Shown: positions 54,806 through 63,960, counted from the first letter of the stretch. The stretch is 64,000 nucleotides of DNA from an uncultured Sphingomonadaceae bacterium (GCA_947495985.1 CANMBD010000002.1:1-64000), one strand, 5' to 3'. Translations and numbers: made by a program. The notes: a model not told the origin generated them from the sequence alone.

Positions 54806-55669
54806 ATGTTCGCAGCCATCGGTATCGTCATTCTCATGGTCATGGTGTTTGGCGTTTTCACCCTTTCCGGCGGCGACATGGGTGCGGTGCTCCGCGCGCT
54901 GCCGATTGAAATGGGCATTATCGGCGGGGCGGCCATTGGCGGACTGGTCATCGGCCATAATATCGCGGGTCTGAAAGCCTTGGCTGGCGGCGTGGCGAAA
55001 GTCTTTAAAGGTCCGCGCTATGGCAAGGCGGATTTCCTCGATTGCATCTTTCTGGTTTCGAAGCTGATGAAGATATTGCGGGCCGACGGGCCGCTGGCAC
55101 TGGAACCACATATCGAGGATCCGCATGCCTCCCTGATCTTCGCCGAATATCCCAATCTGCTACCAGACGAAAAGCTGATGGCGCTCATCTGTGATACGCT
55201 GCGGCTGGTGGTGGTTTCGTCGGGCACGCTTGATCCCTACGCGGTCGAGGAAGTCATGGATAACAGCCTGAAGACGCGTCATGACGAGGCGATTGCCCCT
55301 GCCAATGATCTGCAGAATCTGGCCGATGCCCTGCCCGCGCTGGGCATCGTCGCCGCGGTCCTCGGTGTCGTCAAAACCATGGGCGCCATCGATCAGCCGC
55401 CAGAGATACTGGGCGCGATGATCGGTTCCGCGCTGGTCGGCACCTTTTTGGGCGTGCTGCTCGCATACGGCCTTGTCGGCCCCATGGCCACTCGCGCCCG
55501 GCAAGTCATCGAGGCGGACGGCGCGATCTATCATATCGTCAAACAGATAGTCGTCGCCTCACTCTATGGCCACCCGCAGCCGCTGGTTATCGAAGCCGCC
55601 CGGTCCGGCTTAATTCAGGTCAACCAACCGGCCTTTGCCGACGTGTTTGACGGCATGCGCGGATCCTGA
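54806..55669 (+). CDS. motA: flagellar motor stator protein MotA
   Basis: Canonical stator proton-channel subunit, 287 residues, four membrane segments (FAAIGIVILMVMVFGVFTLS; IIGGAAIGGLVIGHNIAGLK; the LPALGIVAAVLGVVKTMGAI pair). The conserved Pro of MotA is present in LPALGIVAAV. It precedes motB by three bases. The flgL-motA gap may hold a promoter, but no sigma-54 or clear sigma-28 motif is visible there. Confidence 0.95.
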   Translation: MFAAIGIVILMVMVFGVFTLSGGDMGAVLRALPIEMGIIGGAAIGGLVIGHNIAGLKALAGGVAKVFKGPRYGKADFLDCIFLVSKLMKILRADGPLALEPHIEDPHASLIFAEYPNLLPDEKLMALICDTLRLVVVSSGTLDPYAVEEVMDNSLKTRHDEAIAPANDLQNLADALPALGIVAAVLGVVKTMGAIDQPPEILGAMIGSALVGTFLGVLLAYGLVGPMATRARQVIEADGAIYHIVKQIVVASLYGHPQPLVIEAARSGLIQVNQPAFADVFDGMRGS

Positions 55670-55672
55670 GAT

Positions 55673-56530
55673 ATGGCGCGCGGCAAGAATGAAACGGAAC
55701 CAAGGCCGATTATCGTCAAAAAGATTGTCGCCGGCCCAGCCGCCCATCACGGCGGTGCCTGGAAAGTCGCCTATGCTGATTTTGTCACCGCGATGATGGC
55801 ATTCTTCCTGTTGCTGTGGCTGCTCAGTTCAACCGATGAACAGGAACGCAAGGCGCTGGCCGAATATTTCACGCCGACGCTGGTTGAAATGCGGGAGAAT
55901 AATGCAGGGGCAGACAGCTTCTTCGGCGGCGATTCCATCCTGTCGGAAGAGGATTACCGCAGCCGCGCCGCCCAGGTCGGGGAACTATCACTGGCCATTC
56001 CAAAAGACAGCACCGCTGCCAACGCAGAGAATAGCCGGAAAGACCGTGAAGAATTTGCTGCGGTCAAACAACGGATCACGGAGAGGCTTGAACGTAGCGA
56101 AGAGCTGAAAAGGTTCGACAACAACATTCGCTTTACCGAAACCCGGGAGGGCCTGCGGATCGAGCTGATCGACGAAGCCGACTTTTCAATGTTTGCACTC
56201 GCCACTGACACACTGCGCGCGCCCGCACGCAAATTGCTGGCCGAGGTCGCCGCCGCGATCAAGCCAGCCCCCAACCCGCTAATGGTGCGGGGGCATACCG
56301 ATGCCCTGCCCTTTTCATCCGGGCGCACGATGAACAACTGGATGCTGTCCACCGCGCGGGCCGAAGCGACACGTCAAACCTTGCAACAAAATGGCATAAG
56401 CCCCGACGCGTTTTTCAAAATTGAGGGCGTCGCCGACCGGGAACCCTATACGCCGCATGACATATATGATCCCCGCAACCGCAGGATCTCGATCACCCTG
56501 GGATGGCAGAAGGTCGCTAGTCCAGACTGA
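55673..56530 (+). CDS. motB: flagellar motor stator protein MotB
   Basis: Peptidoglycan-anchored stator subunit of 285 residues. HHGGAWKVAYADFVTAMMAF carries the essential channel Asp36 in the single membrane helix, and an OmpA-like domain follows (MVRGHTDALPFSSGRTMNNW, LSTARAEATRQTL; DPRNRRISITLGW). The 3' end overlaps the convergent histidine kinase gene by 14 bases. Confidence 0.95.
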   Translation: MARGKNETEPRPIIVKKIVAGPAAHHGGAWKVAYADFVTAMMAFFLLLWLLSSTDEQERKALAEYFTPTLVEMRENNAGADSFFGGDSILSEEDYRSRAAQVGELSLAIPKDSTAANAENSRKDREEFAAVKQRITERLERSEELKRFDNNIRFTETREGLRIELIDEADFSMFALATDTLRAPARKLLAEVAAAIKPAPNPLMVRGHTDALPFSSGRTMNNWMLSTARAEATRQTLQQNGISPDAFFKIEGVADREPYTPHDIYDPRNRRISITLGWQKVASPD

Positions 56531-57917
56531 GGATTAGCGATGCCCGAAGACCGCCTTCTGCCCGGTTTTGCAAGGTTACATCGCCGCCATGATCACGCAT
56601 GATTGCGCGCGCGAGTGTCAGGCCGAGGCCCGACCCACCGGTCGCCCGGTTACGCGAAATCTCGGCACGGGCAAAAGGTTCGAACATGGCCTCGATCTGA
56701 TCTTCCGCGATGCCCGGACCATTATCATCCACATGAATCACCAGCTTGTCCCCGTCTTTATCCACAGAGACGGCGGCTTCTTTGCCATATTTCACGGCAT
56801 TGCCGATCAGGTTCCTGAGTGCCCGGCGGATCAGGGTCGCCCGGATATTGGCGATTGTCCGGCCACTGCGCGTGAAGGAAACCTCCGCGCCCATGTCGGT
56901 AAACTCATCCGCAACTGTCTCGATCAGCGCACTGATATCGGTTGGCTCTGCTGTTTCTTTTGACCGCCCGAGCCGTGCCAGTGACAATATGTCATCCAGC
57001 GTCCGGTCCATATCATCAATCCCGGCAATCATCCGGTCGCGTTCGTCTTCATCCTCCACACCCTCTACCCGCACACGCAGCGCCGCCAGGGGGGTGCGCA
57101 AATCATGGCCGATCGCGCCCAGCATGACATTTTTCTCATTGAGCATCGCGCCGACACGGTCATTCATTCCATTAAACGCGGCGATAAGTTGCTTGGTATC
57201 GGGCGGTCCGCTTTCCGCTATCGGATCGCTCGCCCCCGGCTGGAAATCTTCCGCGCCTTTGGTCAGCGCTTTCAGCGGGCGTGATATATACCGTCCCAAC
57301 CAGATCAGCGGGATCAGCAATATCAGATATATTACTGCGGTCTGAAAAATCAGTGTCCGGGCAAGGCGAGGATTACGATCCCGAATAACAGCCGCAATAT
57401 TGAGCCATCTTCCTTCGCCAATCTGTGCAGACATGATTATAAAACCATCAATCTTGTGGGGCATTTTGCGATAGGCGATCGCGCGCAATCTTTGACGTTC
57501 GCGGCCCAATCCGATCACGCTGTTTCTCATATTGGCAGGGAGTTTATCAACGCGCGCGGCCTGAACAGACAATGAAGTAATTCCCAGATTGTCGAACGCC
57601 CGGGCGGCACGTTCTTCGACACTTGGCAATCGGGTTTGCCCGTCTTCAATCGCGCTTTGCGAGGTAGTGCTGGGACGGTTCCGCCGAATGCGCAGGCTGC
57701 CATCGCGGCGATATCGCCGCTCGCGAAAGCCGCGTTCATTGATTCTTTCCGCTTCCCAGGCGATCCGCGCCACGGCTGAAGCAGACGCCTCCACCATTTT
57801 CTGGTTTTGCGCACCCTGATATAATAAAGCGACGTTAATCCCTTGCGCGATCAGCAGGGTGAACGCCACAAGCGCCAATAGCTGGCCGATCAAGCTGTTG
57901 GGCAGCAATCGCTTCAT
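56517..57917 (-). CDS. two-component sensor histidine kinase
   Basis: Membrane-bound kinase of 466 residues: TM1 (LIGQLLALVAFTLLIAQGIN), periplasmic sensor rich in Arg, TM2 (IFQTAVIYLILLIPLIWLGR), HAMP linker, HisKA with phosphorylated His271 (LGAIGHDLRTPLAALRVRVE), and HATPase motifs NAVKYGKEA, DNGPGIAEDQ and GGSGLGLTLARA. It overlaps its regulator by four bases, forming an operon. EnvZ/QseC-like in layout. The EF-hand protein upstream might be a target or sensor partner, but a terminator separates them. Confidence 0.93.
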   Translation of the reverse strand: MKRLLPNSLIGQLLALVAFTLLIAQGINVALLYQGAQNQKMVEASASAVARIAWEAERINERGFRERRYRRDGSLRIRRNRPSTTSQSAIEDGQTRLPSVEERAARAFDNLGITSLSVQAARVDKLPANMRNSVIGLGRERQRLRAIAYRKMPHKIDGFIIMSAQIGEGRWLNIAAVIRDRNPRLARTLIFQTAVIYLILLIPLIWLGRYISRPLKALTKGAEDFQPGASDPIAESGPPDTKQLIAAFNGMNDRVGAMLNEKNVMLGAIGHDLRTPLAALRVRVEGVEDEDERDRMIAGIDDMDRTLDDILSLARLGRSKETAEPTDISALIETVADEFTDMGAEVSFTRSGRTIANIRATLIRRALRNLIGNAVKYGKEAAVSVDKDGDKLVIHVDDNGPGIAEDQIEAMFEPFARAEISRNRATGGSGLGLTLARAIMRDHGGDVTLQNRAEGGLRASLILSLD

Positions 57918-58639
57918 AATGTCCGCACGTCCCCGGCCAGAACATAGCCGCCGCCCCAGACGGTTTTGACAATTTCCGGATTTTTAGGATCCGCCTCTAT
58001 TTTGCGGCGCAATCGGCTGATCTGATTGTCAACGGCCCGGTCAAAAGCGTGTGCTTCGCGGCCCTGCGTAATATCGAGCAGCTGATCACGGTTGAGCACT
58101 TGGCCTGCGCGCGAAAGCAAGGCGAGAAGCATTTGATATTCACCGCTGGACAGCGGCACCGCAACGCCCTCACTGTCGACCAGGCTGCGCTGATCGGTTT
58201 TGAGCGTCCAACCGGAAAACTGGTAAATCGCCCCGCTGCCGGACTTCACGCCATTGCCCCCGTTGGTTCGCCGCAACACAACTTTAATCCGCGCTACCAA
58301 CTCTCTCGGACTAAAAGGTTTCGTTACATAATCATCGGCGCCGAGTTCCAGACCGATAATCCGTTCCAGTTCTTCGCCTTTCGCGCTGATGAAAATAACC
58401 GGTGTTCCGGTCGTTTCGCGAACATGGCGGCAGAAGCTGAGACCATCTTCGCCGGGCATCATGATATCAAGCAAGACAATGTCAAAGTTAAATGCGTTCA
58501 TTACCGAACGCGCTTGACTGGCATCACCGGCCTGCTGAACGCGAAAACCCTGTTTTACCAGATATTCGGCCAACGGTTCACGCAACGTGGCCTCATCATC
58601 GACCAATAGGATATGCGTTTGTCCCGACATCTGGCTCAC
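57914..58639 (-). CDS. OmpR-family response regulator
   Basis: DNA-binding regulator of 241 residues. Receiver with acidic pair ILLVDDEA and phosphorylation site Asp58 (IVLLDIMMPGEDG), Lys in DDYVTKPFSPRELVARI, and a C-terminal winged helix (SLVDSEGVAVPLSSGEYQML; VDNQISRLRRKIEADPKNPE). Cognate kinase follows directly. Targets unknown. Confidence 0.94.
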   Translation of the reverse strand: MSQMSGQTHILLVDDEATLREPLAEYLVKQGFRVQQAGDASQARSVMNAFNFDIVLLDIMMPGEDGLSFCRHVRETTGTPVIFISAKGEELERIIGLELGADDYVTKPFSPRELVARIKVVLRRTNGGNGVKSGSGAIYQFSGWTLKTDQRSLVDSEGVAVPLSSGEYQMLLALLSRAGQVLNRDQLLDITQGREAHAFDRAVDNQISRLRRKIEADPKNPEIVKTVWGGGYVLAGDVRTL

Positions 58640-58652
58640 CTAACACAGGTTG

Positions 58653-58709
58653 ATAAAAAAGGAACGGATCACCGGCGCTGTTACGGGAGGGTATGCCGGT
58701 GACCCGTTC
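58653..58709 (-). terminator. Rho-independent terminator of the EF-hand gene
   Basis: On the minus strand a 15-bp stem with one mismatch, arms 58662-58676 and 58695-58709, is followed by a run of six T at 58655-58660. It separates the EF-hand gene from the response regulator gene, which must then have its own promoter in the short space before it. Confidence 0.85.
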
Positions 58710-58731
58710 ACATAAAAGAGTGGTTCAGGGA

Positions 58732-59358
58732 TTAACCGCCTCTTTTATTCCTTGCGCCGCGGCGCGCTTCACGGGCCGCTTGCCGTTCTTCAGCGGTCAC
58801 TATGCCGTCACTATTGACATCTGCTTTGTCAAAGCGCGCCATCGCTGCTGCCTGAAACTCGGCTTTACTGATCATCTGATCGCCATTGGTGTCGGCGCGC
58901 TTCATCATGCCGCCGCGCTTGCCTTTGCCGCCACGTTTGCCCCAGCCTTTGCCGCCACGCTTGCCGCGCATATTCTGCATTTCTTCCTGGCTGAGCGTGC
59001 CGTTGCCATCAGCATCAGCCTTAGCAAAGCGTTCGGCTTTACGGGTCGCGCGATAGGCTTCCATTTCGGCTTGCGAAACACCGCCGTCGCCATTTGTGTC
59101 CATTTCAGCAAAGCGCTGGGCCTTGCGAGCATCACGATCAGCCCGGGAAATCTGGCCGTCCTGATTGACGTCCATTTTTGTCCAGCGTTCTTCCAGAGAA
59201 GCCGTCATCTCCGCGCGGGTAATCTGGTTGTCATTATTGGCATCGGCCCGCATCATGCCTTTTCCGCCGCCGCCACCGGGAGCCGCAATGGCGACACCGC
59301 CCATGATCAAAAGGGCCGCCGCACTCGAAATCAAAACTGTCTTTTTCATATCATTCAT
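58732..59358 (-). CDS. secreted EF-hand calcium-binding protein
   Basis: About 208 residues with a signal peptide (KKTVLISSAAALLIMGGVAI, AA end). Six EF-hand loops are visible: DANNDNQITRAE, DVNQDGQISRAD, DTNGDGGVSQAE, DADGNGTLSQEE, DTNGDQMISKAE and DVNSDGIVTAEE. Between the fourth and fifth loop is a Gly/Lys/Arg-rich stretch (KRGGKGWGKRGGKGKRGG). It probably binds Ca2+ in the periplasm; such proteins often affect envelope integrity or signalling. Own terminator downstream. Start ATG 59358; ATG 59349 possible. Confidence 0.87.
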   Translation of the reverse strand: MNDMKKTVLISSAAALLIMGGVAIAAPGGGGGKGMMRADANNDNQITRAEMTASLEERWTKMDVNQDGQISRADRDARKAQRFAEMDTNGDGGVSQAEMEAYRATRKAERFAKADADGNGTLSQEEMQNMRGKRGGKGWGKRGGKGKRGGMMKRADTNGDQMISKAEFQAAAMARFDKADVNSDGIVTAEERQAAREARRGARNKRGG

Positions 59359-59544
59359 CCTTGTCTACTCATTCAGGGAGGCGGTCCTTGATGGTCGCCA
59401 TGAACATGTTTCTAAGGGTGATATGTCCCGTAAATTTGTCAGAACAGGACAAAATTGTCGCAAATTGTATCAGGACAGGCAAACCGTTCATTTTGCTGAA
59501 AGTTTGCGGAAGAACCGGAACGGGGATTGGGGTGGTATCGCGGC

Positions 59545-59568
59545 GTCCGCAATATCCCGAAAGCGGAC
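59545..59568. repeat. palindromic repeat copy 1
   Basis: GTCCGC (59545-59550) and GCGGAC (59563-59568) bound an AATATCCCGAAA centre. The 20 bases at 59549-59568 are identical to those at 60104-60123. Lies 74 bases before the GFA gene. Confidence 0.8.
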
Positions 59569-59641
59569 ATTGAAAAAATCGCTACAACATTTAGTACGAT
59601 CCAGTTCTTTATAAAAAAGCCGACAAAAGGGAGCTTCAGCG

Positions 59642-60043
59642 ATGGTGACGGGGCAATGCAATTGTGGTTTGGTCTCGTTCGCAATCGAGATGGATCTCAA
59701 AGACATCTATATTTGTCACTGCTCTATCTGCAGACGATGGACCGGAAACAACGGTGTGGCGGTCTCGATCGTTCCAAAAGAACAGTTTCGGTGGGTCTCT
59801 GGAGAAGAAAATGTTGCAAGCTGGCAAAAACCAAATGCCGATTGGCAAAGCTGGTTTTGTCGGAACTGTGGGTCTGCTTTACCTGGCAAAAATGACGAAA
59901 TGAACATGTTTGTTCCAGTCGGACTGCTCGATGCAGGTGCAGATAATCTAGAAGTTTCTCATCATATTTGGGTGGAATCAAGAGCGGTCTGGGACAAAAT
60001 TTGCGATGAAGGCAAGCTTCACCAAAGAGAGTTCCAAGGCTAG
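59642..60043 (+). CDS. GFA (glutathione-dependent formaldehyde-activating) family protein
   Basis: Zinc-binding Mss4-like fold protein of 133 residues. Metal cysteines: CNCG near the N-terminus, CHCSICRRW, and FCRNCGSAL. Start ATG 59642 with AGGGAG eight bases upstream. Members have varied or unknown roles; the founding S-(hydroxymethyl)glutathione synthase activity should not be assumed. It is AT-richer than its surroundings and is flanked on both sides by copies of the palindromic repeat, so it may have moved as a unit. Confidence 0.88.
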   Translation: MVTGQCNCGLVSFAIEMDLKDIYICHCSICRRWTGNNGVAVSIVPKEQFRWVSGEENVASWQKPNADWQSWFCRNCGSALPGKNDEMNMFVPVGLLDAGADNLEVSHHIWVESRAVWDKICDEGKLHQREFQG

Positions 60044-60061
60044 TTACTGCCGCCTTTCAAT

Positions 60062-60090
60062 ATGTCCGCTTTTGCGCCCAAAGCGGACAT
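60062..60090. repeat. palindromic repeat copy 2
   Basis: Perfect 11-bp arms ATGTCCGCTTT (60062-60072) and AAAGCGGACAT (60080-60090) around a seven-base loop, 18 bases after the GFA stop codon. It could also act as a transcription barrier. Confidence 0.85.
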
Positions 60091-60103
60091 CAGCGTAGTG
60101 GCT

Positions 60104-60123
60104 GCAATATCCCGAAAGCGGAC
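60104..60123. repeat. palindromic repeat copy 3 (half copy)
   Basis: Twenty bases identical to 59549-59568 (GCAATATCCCGAAAGCGGAC), without the left GTCC part; lies 12 bases before the end of the DUF2750-like gene. Confidence 0.75.
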
Positions 60124-60134
60124 GCTAGCGTGCA

Positions 60135-60839
60135 TTAATGAGTCTTCGGTAGCTGCTGCTTAAAGAATAGTGGATGCACCAAGATCAATTCGTCGTCACC
60201 GCGCCCCATCGCGACACTCATCATTTCCGAATTGAGTTCTGGCAAAATCAAGTTTTTGACGGTGTTCAAATCAATTTCTGTGATTTGATATGTGGGATAG
60301 TCTATCATCCAATTTGCAATCGCATCTTTGGAACTCCACAAAGGAAGGAACTCTGCTCCTGACGGTGCCACGCCGTTAGCATATTGATCATGCTTTTCGG
60401 AATAGAGTGAGTACAACAGTCCCGTTCCGTTTACTTTTTCAATGAAACCTGACAATTGCTCGGTCATTGAAGTTGATGCCTTGGAATCAGCAAATAGCAG
60501 GACATGTTCCGTTTCAACGCGATGTACCCTAGCCACAAAGCCATCCAGCAAAGCTTGATCAACAAACTCATTGCTATCGCTCGGTTCTTTCGACCAATCT
60601 GTCAGTTCAGAAGCAATAACCCAACCTTCGCTCCTCAACTTGGAATTGATTTTATCTGTGTGTTCGGTCGGGGCAGCGCTATCTTCCACCCTGATCCAGA
60701 CACTAATCGCAGCAGATGAAAAATAGTCTGCATGTTTTCCATCTAAATCTGGAAAACAGTCAAACGCTCGGTGCCAAACTGAGATGTTCGAGTTAATGCC
60801 CAAGCTCCGATCTAATAATCTTTGGTGCAAGACTTCCAT
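60135..60839 (-). CDS. DUF2750-like hypothetical protein
   Basis: Product of 234 residues with no assigned role. The C-terminal part (GTGLLYSLYSEKHDQYANGV; AEFLPLWSSKDAIANWMIDY; MGRGDDELILVHPLFFK) follows the DUF2750 pattern. The N-terminal half (FSSAAISVWIRVEDSAAPTE; RSEGWVIASELTDWSKEPSD) is different and unassigned. AT-rich relative to the core genes, bounded by repeat copies 3 and 4. No signal peptide. Possibly an immunity or accessory protein; this is only a guess. Confidence 0.72.
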   Translation of the reverse strand: MEVLHQRLLDRSLGINSNISVWHRAFDCFPDLDGKHADYFSSAAISVWIRVEDSAAPTEHTDKINSKLRSEGWVIASELTDWSKEPSDSNEFVDQALLDGFVARVHRVETEHVLLFADSKASTSMTEQLSGFIEKVNGTGLLYSLYSEKHDQYANGVAPSGAEFLPLWSSKDAIANWMIDYPTYQITEIDLNTVKNLILPELNSEMMSVAMGRGDDELILVHPLFFKQQLPKTH

Positions 60840-60869
60840 ATAAGATCAATGAACGGGCAGCAATCCTAG

Positions 60870-60896
60870 TGTCCGCTTTTGCACCCATAGCGGACA
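60870..60896. repeat. palindromic repeat copy 4
   Basis: TGTCCGCT (60870-60877) and AGCGGACA (60889-60896) with centre TTTGCACCCAT, closely matching copy 2. It lies 30 bases upstream of the DUF2750-like start codon, on the far side from copy 3. Confidence 0.8.
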
Positions 60897-61046
60897 TTGG
60901 CATCGCAGAAAAACGCCTCGCCAAGTGCTTCACGGCCGCGCCTTGTTCAAAGCTCATGACTGGTCCAATGTCTTTTTTATCTTAGCTGTAACCAATTGGG
61001 CTGCCGGATCGAATATACTTGATACTCGGGAGACGAAGGAGGAATC

Positions 61047-61652
61047 ATGCCACAGACGATGCGTCCTATCGCAATATTTGTATCAGCCCTGCTGATACTC
61101 ACTGTTATTTCACAGCTGGTTTATACCGCGACTCTTAGCGGTGTCGGGCTTATCGAAGGCTGGCCATTGCGATCGACGATCTGGACCGTCGAAATTCTGC
61201 TGTTTACCGCCATTGCGATTGCTTCTGTTGTCGGCCTGATCCGTTCCCCAAGCCTGCAGTTGGGCTGGTCGGCGCTGGTGGTGGCCGGATTGATGAACAT
61301 GATCCAGTCGGGCATCGGACTGTCCATGTTTCTGCCGGCCAGCCAGGCGGGCGAAGAATTTGCACCCCTTATGGGTACTGTGCTCGCAGGATCGTTTCTG
61401 TTCTATTATCTCGCCAAGGTCGTTCTGGGACTCGCGGCTATATTGTTCGGGCTATCGCTGTTCCGTGGTGTAGATACCGTCGGCCGGGCCCTCGGCCTGG
61501 TTAGTTTGATTACCGGGCTGGTTGCGATTGTGCTGAATATTGCTGCCGTACGTATGGGACTGGGCGCCGTGCCACTGGCCGGAGCAAGCGGAGCCATTGC
61601 GACATTTTTCGCCGGCTGCGCAGTCTGGTATTCCGCTCGTCAGGCGGAATGA
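61047..61652 (+). CDS. multi-span membrane protein, unknown
   Basis: Unrecognised inner-membrane protein of 201 residues with five to six hydrophobic segments (AIFVSALLILTVISQLVYTA; TVEILLFTAIAIASVVGLIR; LGWSALVVAGLMNMIQSGIG; SFLFYYLAKVVLGLAAILFG; VSLITGLVAIVLNIAAVRMG; and a last one to the C-terminus). ATG 61047 follows GGAGG. No conserved motif identified; stands alone. Confidence 0.8.
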   Translation: MPQTMRPIAIFVSALLILTVISQLVYTATLSGVGLIEGWPLRSTIWTVEILLFTAIAIASVVGLIRSPSLQLGWSALVVAGLMNMIQSGIGLSMFLPASQAGEEFAPLMGTVLAGSFLFYYLAKVVLGLAAILFGLSLFRGVDTVGRALGLVSLITGLVAIVLNIAAVRMGLGAVPLAGASGAIATFFAGCAVWYSARQAE

Positions 61653-61693
61653 CGCATAGATCAGCTATTCCCGGCGATCATCCAGGCACTGCG

Positions 61694-62119
61694 TCAAACG
61701 ACAGTGAGACCGACGTCGACATTGCCCCGCGTGGCGTTTGAGTAGGGGCAAACCTCATGCGCCGCGTGAACCAAACGTTCGGCATCGGCATGGTCCACTC
61801 CCGGCAGTGCGATCTGCAGATCGGCTGTAATCCCGTAACCGCCTTCCTCTCGCGGACCAAAGCCAATTGTTGCTGTTACCGTGGCATCGTCAGGGACTTG
61901 AACAGATTCCTTTCCTGAGACCGCTTTCATCGCGCCAAGAAAGCATGCCGAATAACCGGCGGCGAAAAGCTTTTCCGGATTGGCACCAACACCGCCCGGC
62001 CCGCCCATTTCTTTCGGCACGACCAACTTTACGTCGACGGACCCGTCATCAGACTTTGCCGATCCATCTCGTCCGCCAGTAGCCGTGGCGTTGGTTTTGT
62101 AGATTACATTAACAGCCAT
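61694..62119 (-). CDS. ohr: organic hydroperoxide resistance protein
   Basis: Thiol peroxidase of the Ohr/OsmC family, about 141 residues, reducing organic hydroperoxides. Catalytic and resolving cysteines are in AAGYSACFLGAMKAV and HAAHEVCPYSNATRGNVD. VNVIYKTNATATGGRDG at the N-terminus is Ohr-type. ATG 62119 follows AGGAAA; the longer frame to 62155 lacks a ribosome site. No adjacent ohrR regulator. Confidence 0.92.
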   Translation of the reverse strand: MAVNVIYKTNATATGGRDGSAKSDDGSVDVKLVVPKEMGGPGGVGANPEKLFAAGYSACFLGAMKAVSGKESVQVPDDATVTATIGFGPREEGGYGITADLQIALPGVDHADAERLVHAAHEVCPYSNATRGNVDVGLTVV

Positions 62120-62243
62120 CTGAATTTCCTTTGAGGTTAGAATGAGGGCTGACATCTTAGTTAGCCCTCAATGCGAGTCCACCCGGGTGTCTTGCGTAGT
62201 TACGGCCAGCCGACCGTTTTGTCATTCGAAGCGAGCGGCCACA

Positions 62244-63857
62244 TTAGCTCAGCAGATCAAACTCTCCCGCCTCAAACGCCTCGGCCAGTTTGAACTTCTG
62301 AATCTTCCCGGAGCCGGTCAGCGGCCATTCCGATACACTGATCCAATAGGCTGGCGTCTTTTGCGGTGACAGGCGCTCGCGGATGAAGGTTTTCAGATCG
62401 TCCGCCCGCAATGTCTTGCCGAAACCGCTGCGGAAGAAACAGGCGACCTGCTCGCCCCATTTGTCGTCCGGAATGCCGACAACAGCGACTTCGTCAATCG
62501 CGTCATGCTCCAGCATCGCGTTTTCAATCTCCGCCGGGAAAAGATTCTCGCCGCCGCGAATGATCATCTCTTTAACCCGGCCGGTAATCTTGACATAGCC
62601 GCGCGCATCCATGCGCCCCAGATCGCCGGTATGCAGCCAGCCTTCGCTATCGATGGCAGCAGCCGTGGCCTCGGGATTGTCATTATAGCCCAGCATCACG
62701 CTATAGGCGCGCGCGCAAATCTCGCCTTGGTCGCCGACCGGCAGGACGGTGTTGGTTTGCGGATCACGGATGGAAATCTCCGTATGCGCCGCGGGCTGAC
62801 CAATCGTCTGGGTCAGGTCCTCGTCCGAATCTTCATACCAGGCCTGTGTCAGTACGGGCGAGGTTTCGGTCTGGCCGTACACAATCTGGATCGGCGCGCC
62901 GAACACCTCCTTGGCATCGCGGCACAGTTGCGGGGCGACCATCGCACCGCCGGACATGATCCGCCGCGTCGAGGAAACATTCTGACCGGATCGGCGCACT
63001 TCGTCGATCAGGGCCACCAGCATGGTCGGCACGCCCAAGATGAACTTGGCCCGCTCGCTTTCAATGACGTTCGCAATCATGACCGGATCAAACATCGGGG
63101 CAAGCAGCATGGTGCCGCACCGGCCAAAGCCGCCCAGTACCAGAATCGCGCAGCCGGTTGTATGGAAAAGCGGCATGGTATGAATGAAGATATCGCCTTG
63201 TCCCATACCGCCCCGGGCCATCGTATCAACCCCATTGCGGACGAGGCCGTTATGATGAAGCACTGCGCCTTTCGGGAAACCGGTCGTGCCGGATGTATAT
63301 TGCAACTGAACCGCATCTTGTGGTTTCGGATCGCGCAACGTGCCGCTATCTTCCCCCGCGTAAAGCGCATCATGATCGCTCAGCAAAATACGGTATTTGA
63401 TAGCCGGAATGTCATCGCAGACCGCATCGGCAATCTCCTGCATCGGGTTCCCGCGAAAGTCGGCGACATAGTAGATTGCCTCGGAACGCGATTGTTCAAG
63501 CACATATTTCAGTTCACGCTTCTGATAGGCCGGATTAACCGTCACCAGCGTCACGCCAGCGAGACCGCAAGCCAGCTCCAGAAGCACCCATTCGGGGACG
63601 TTATTCGCATAGACCGCAACCCGCGCTCCCTCTGCATGGCGACTGGCCAGCGCCCGGCCCAAACGCTCGGCGTCATTCAACAGTTCGGCATAGGTCCAGC
63701 AGCGGTCAATTGCGCCCTCATAGGTCAGCTCTTTCAGCGCCGGCTGATCGGGCGCCTGCGCCGCCGATTGGCGGAGCATATCGCCAACGGTCATCGGAGA
63801 CGGCTCCGGTCCACCTTGCGCTGGAAAATAGGATTCGGTTAGCGCAACGTCATACAT
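62244..63857 (-). CDS. AMP-dependent acyl-CoA synthetase (FadD-like)
   Basis: Activates a fatty or other carboxylic acid to its CoA thioester via an acyl-adenylate; 537 residues. ATP/AMP-binding signature YTSGTTGFPKGAVLHHNGLV, adenine-binding IVYGQTETSPV, and C-terminal GWLHTGDLGRMDARGYVKIT with the catalytic Lys in SGKIQKFKL near the end. FadD-like medium/short-chain class; substrate not fixed. Monocistronic. Confidence 0.92.
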   Translation of the reverse strand: MYDVALTESYFPAQGGPEPSPMTVGDMLRQSAAQAPDQPALKELTYEGAIDRCWTYAELLNDAERLGRALASRHAEGARVAVYANNVPEWVLLELACGLAGVTLVTVNPAYQKRELKYVLEQSRSEAIYYVADFRGNPMQEIADAVCDDIPAIKYRILLSDHDALYAGEDSGTLRDPKPQDAVQLQYTSGTTGFPKGAVLHHNGLVRNGVDTMARGGMGQGDIFIHTMPLFHTTGCAILVLGGFGRCGTMLLAPMFDPVMIANVIESERAKFILGVPTMLVALIDEVRRSGQNVSSTRRIMSGGAMVAPQLCRDAKEVFGAPIQIVYGQTETSPVLTQAWYEDSDEDLTQTIGQPAAHTEISIRDPQTNTVLPVGDQGEICARAYSVMLGYNDNPEATAAAIDSEGWLHTGDLGRMDARGYVKITGRVKEMIIRGGENLFPAEIENAMLEHDAIDEVAVVGIPDDKWGEQVACFFRSGFGKTLRADDLKTFIRERLSPQKTPAYWISVSEWPLTGSGKIQKFKLAEAFEAGEFDLLS

Positions 63858-63960
63858 GGGGCAGCCTCCTGATTTTTGTTTCAGGCTAACTGCTGATGAT
63901 AGGCATGTCTAGCGCAGGCAGACATGGGTACTTTTTGTTAGGTTTTGCGGATTTGTGAAC

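Noticed and set aside
62505..63842. Open frame of 445 codons antisense to the acyl-CoA synthetase gene
   Set aside because: It mirrors a GC-rich coding gene; its product has no domain, and the opposite strand carries clear family motifs.
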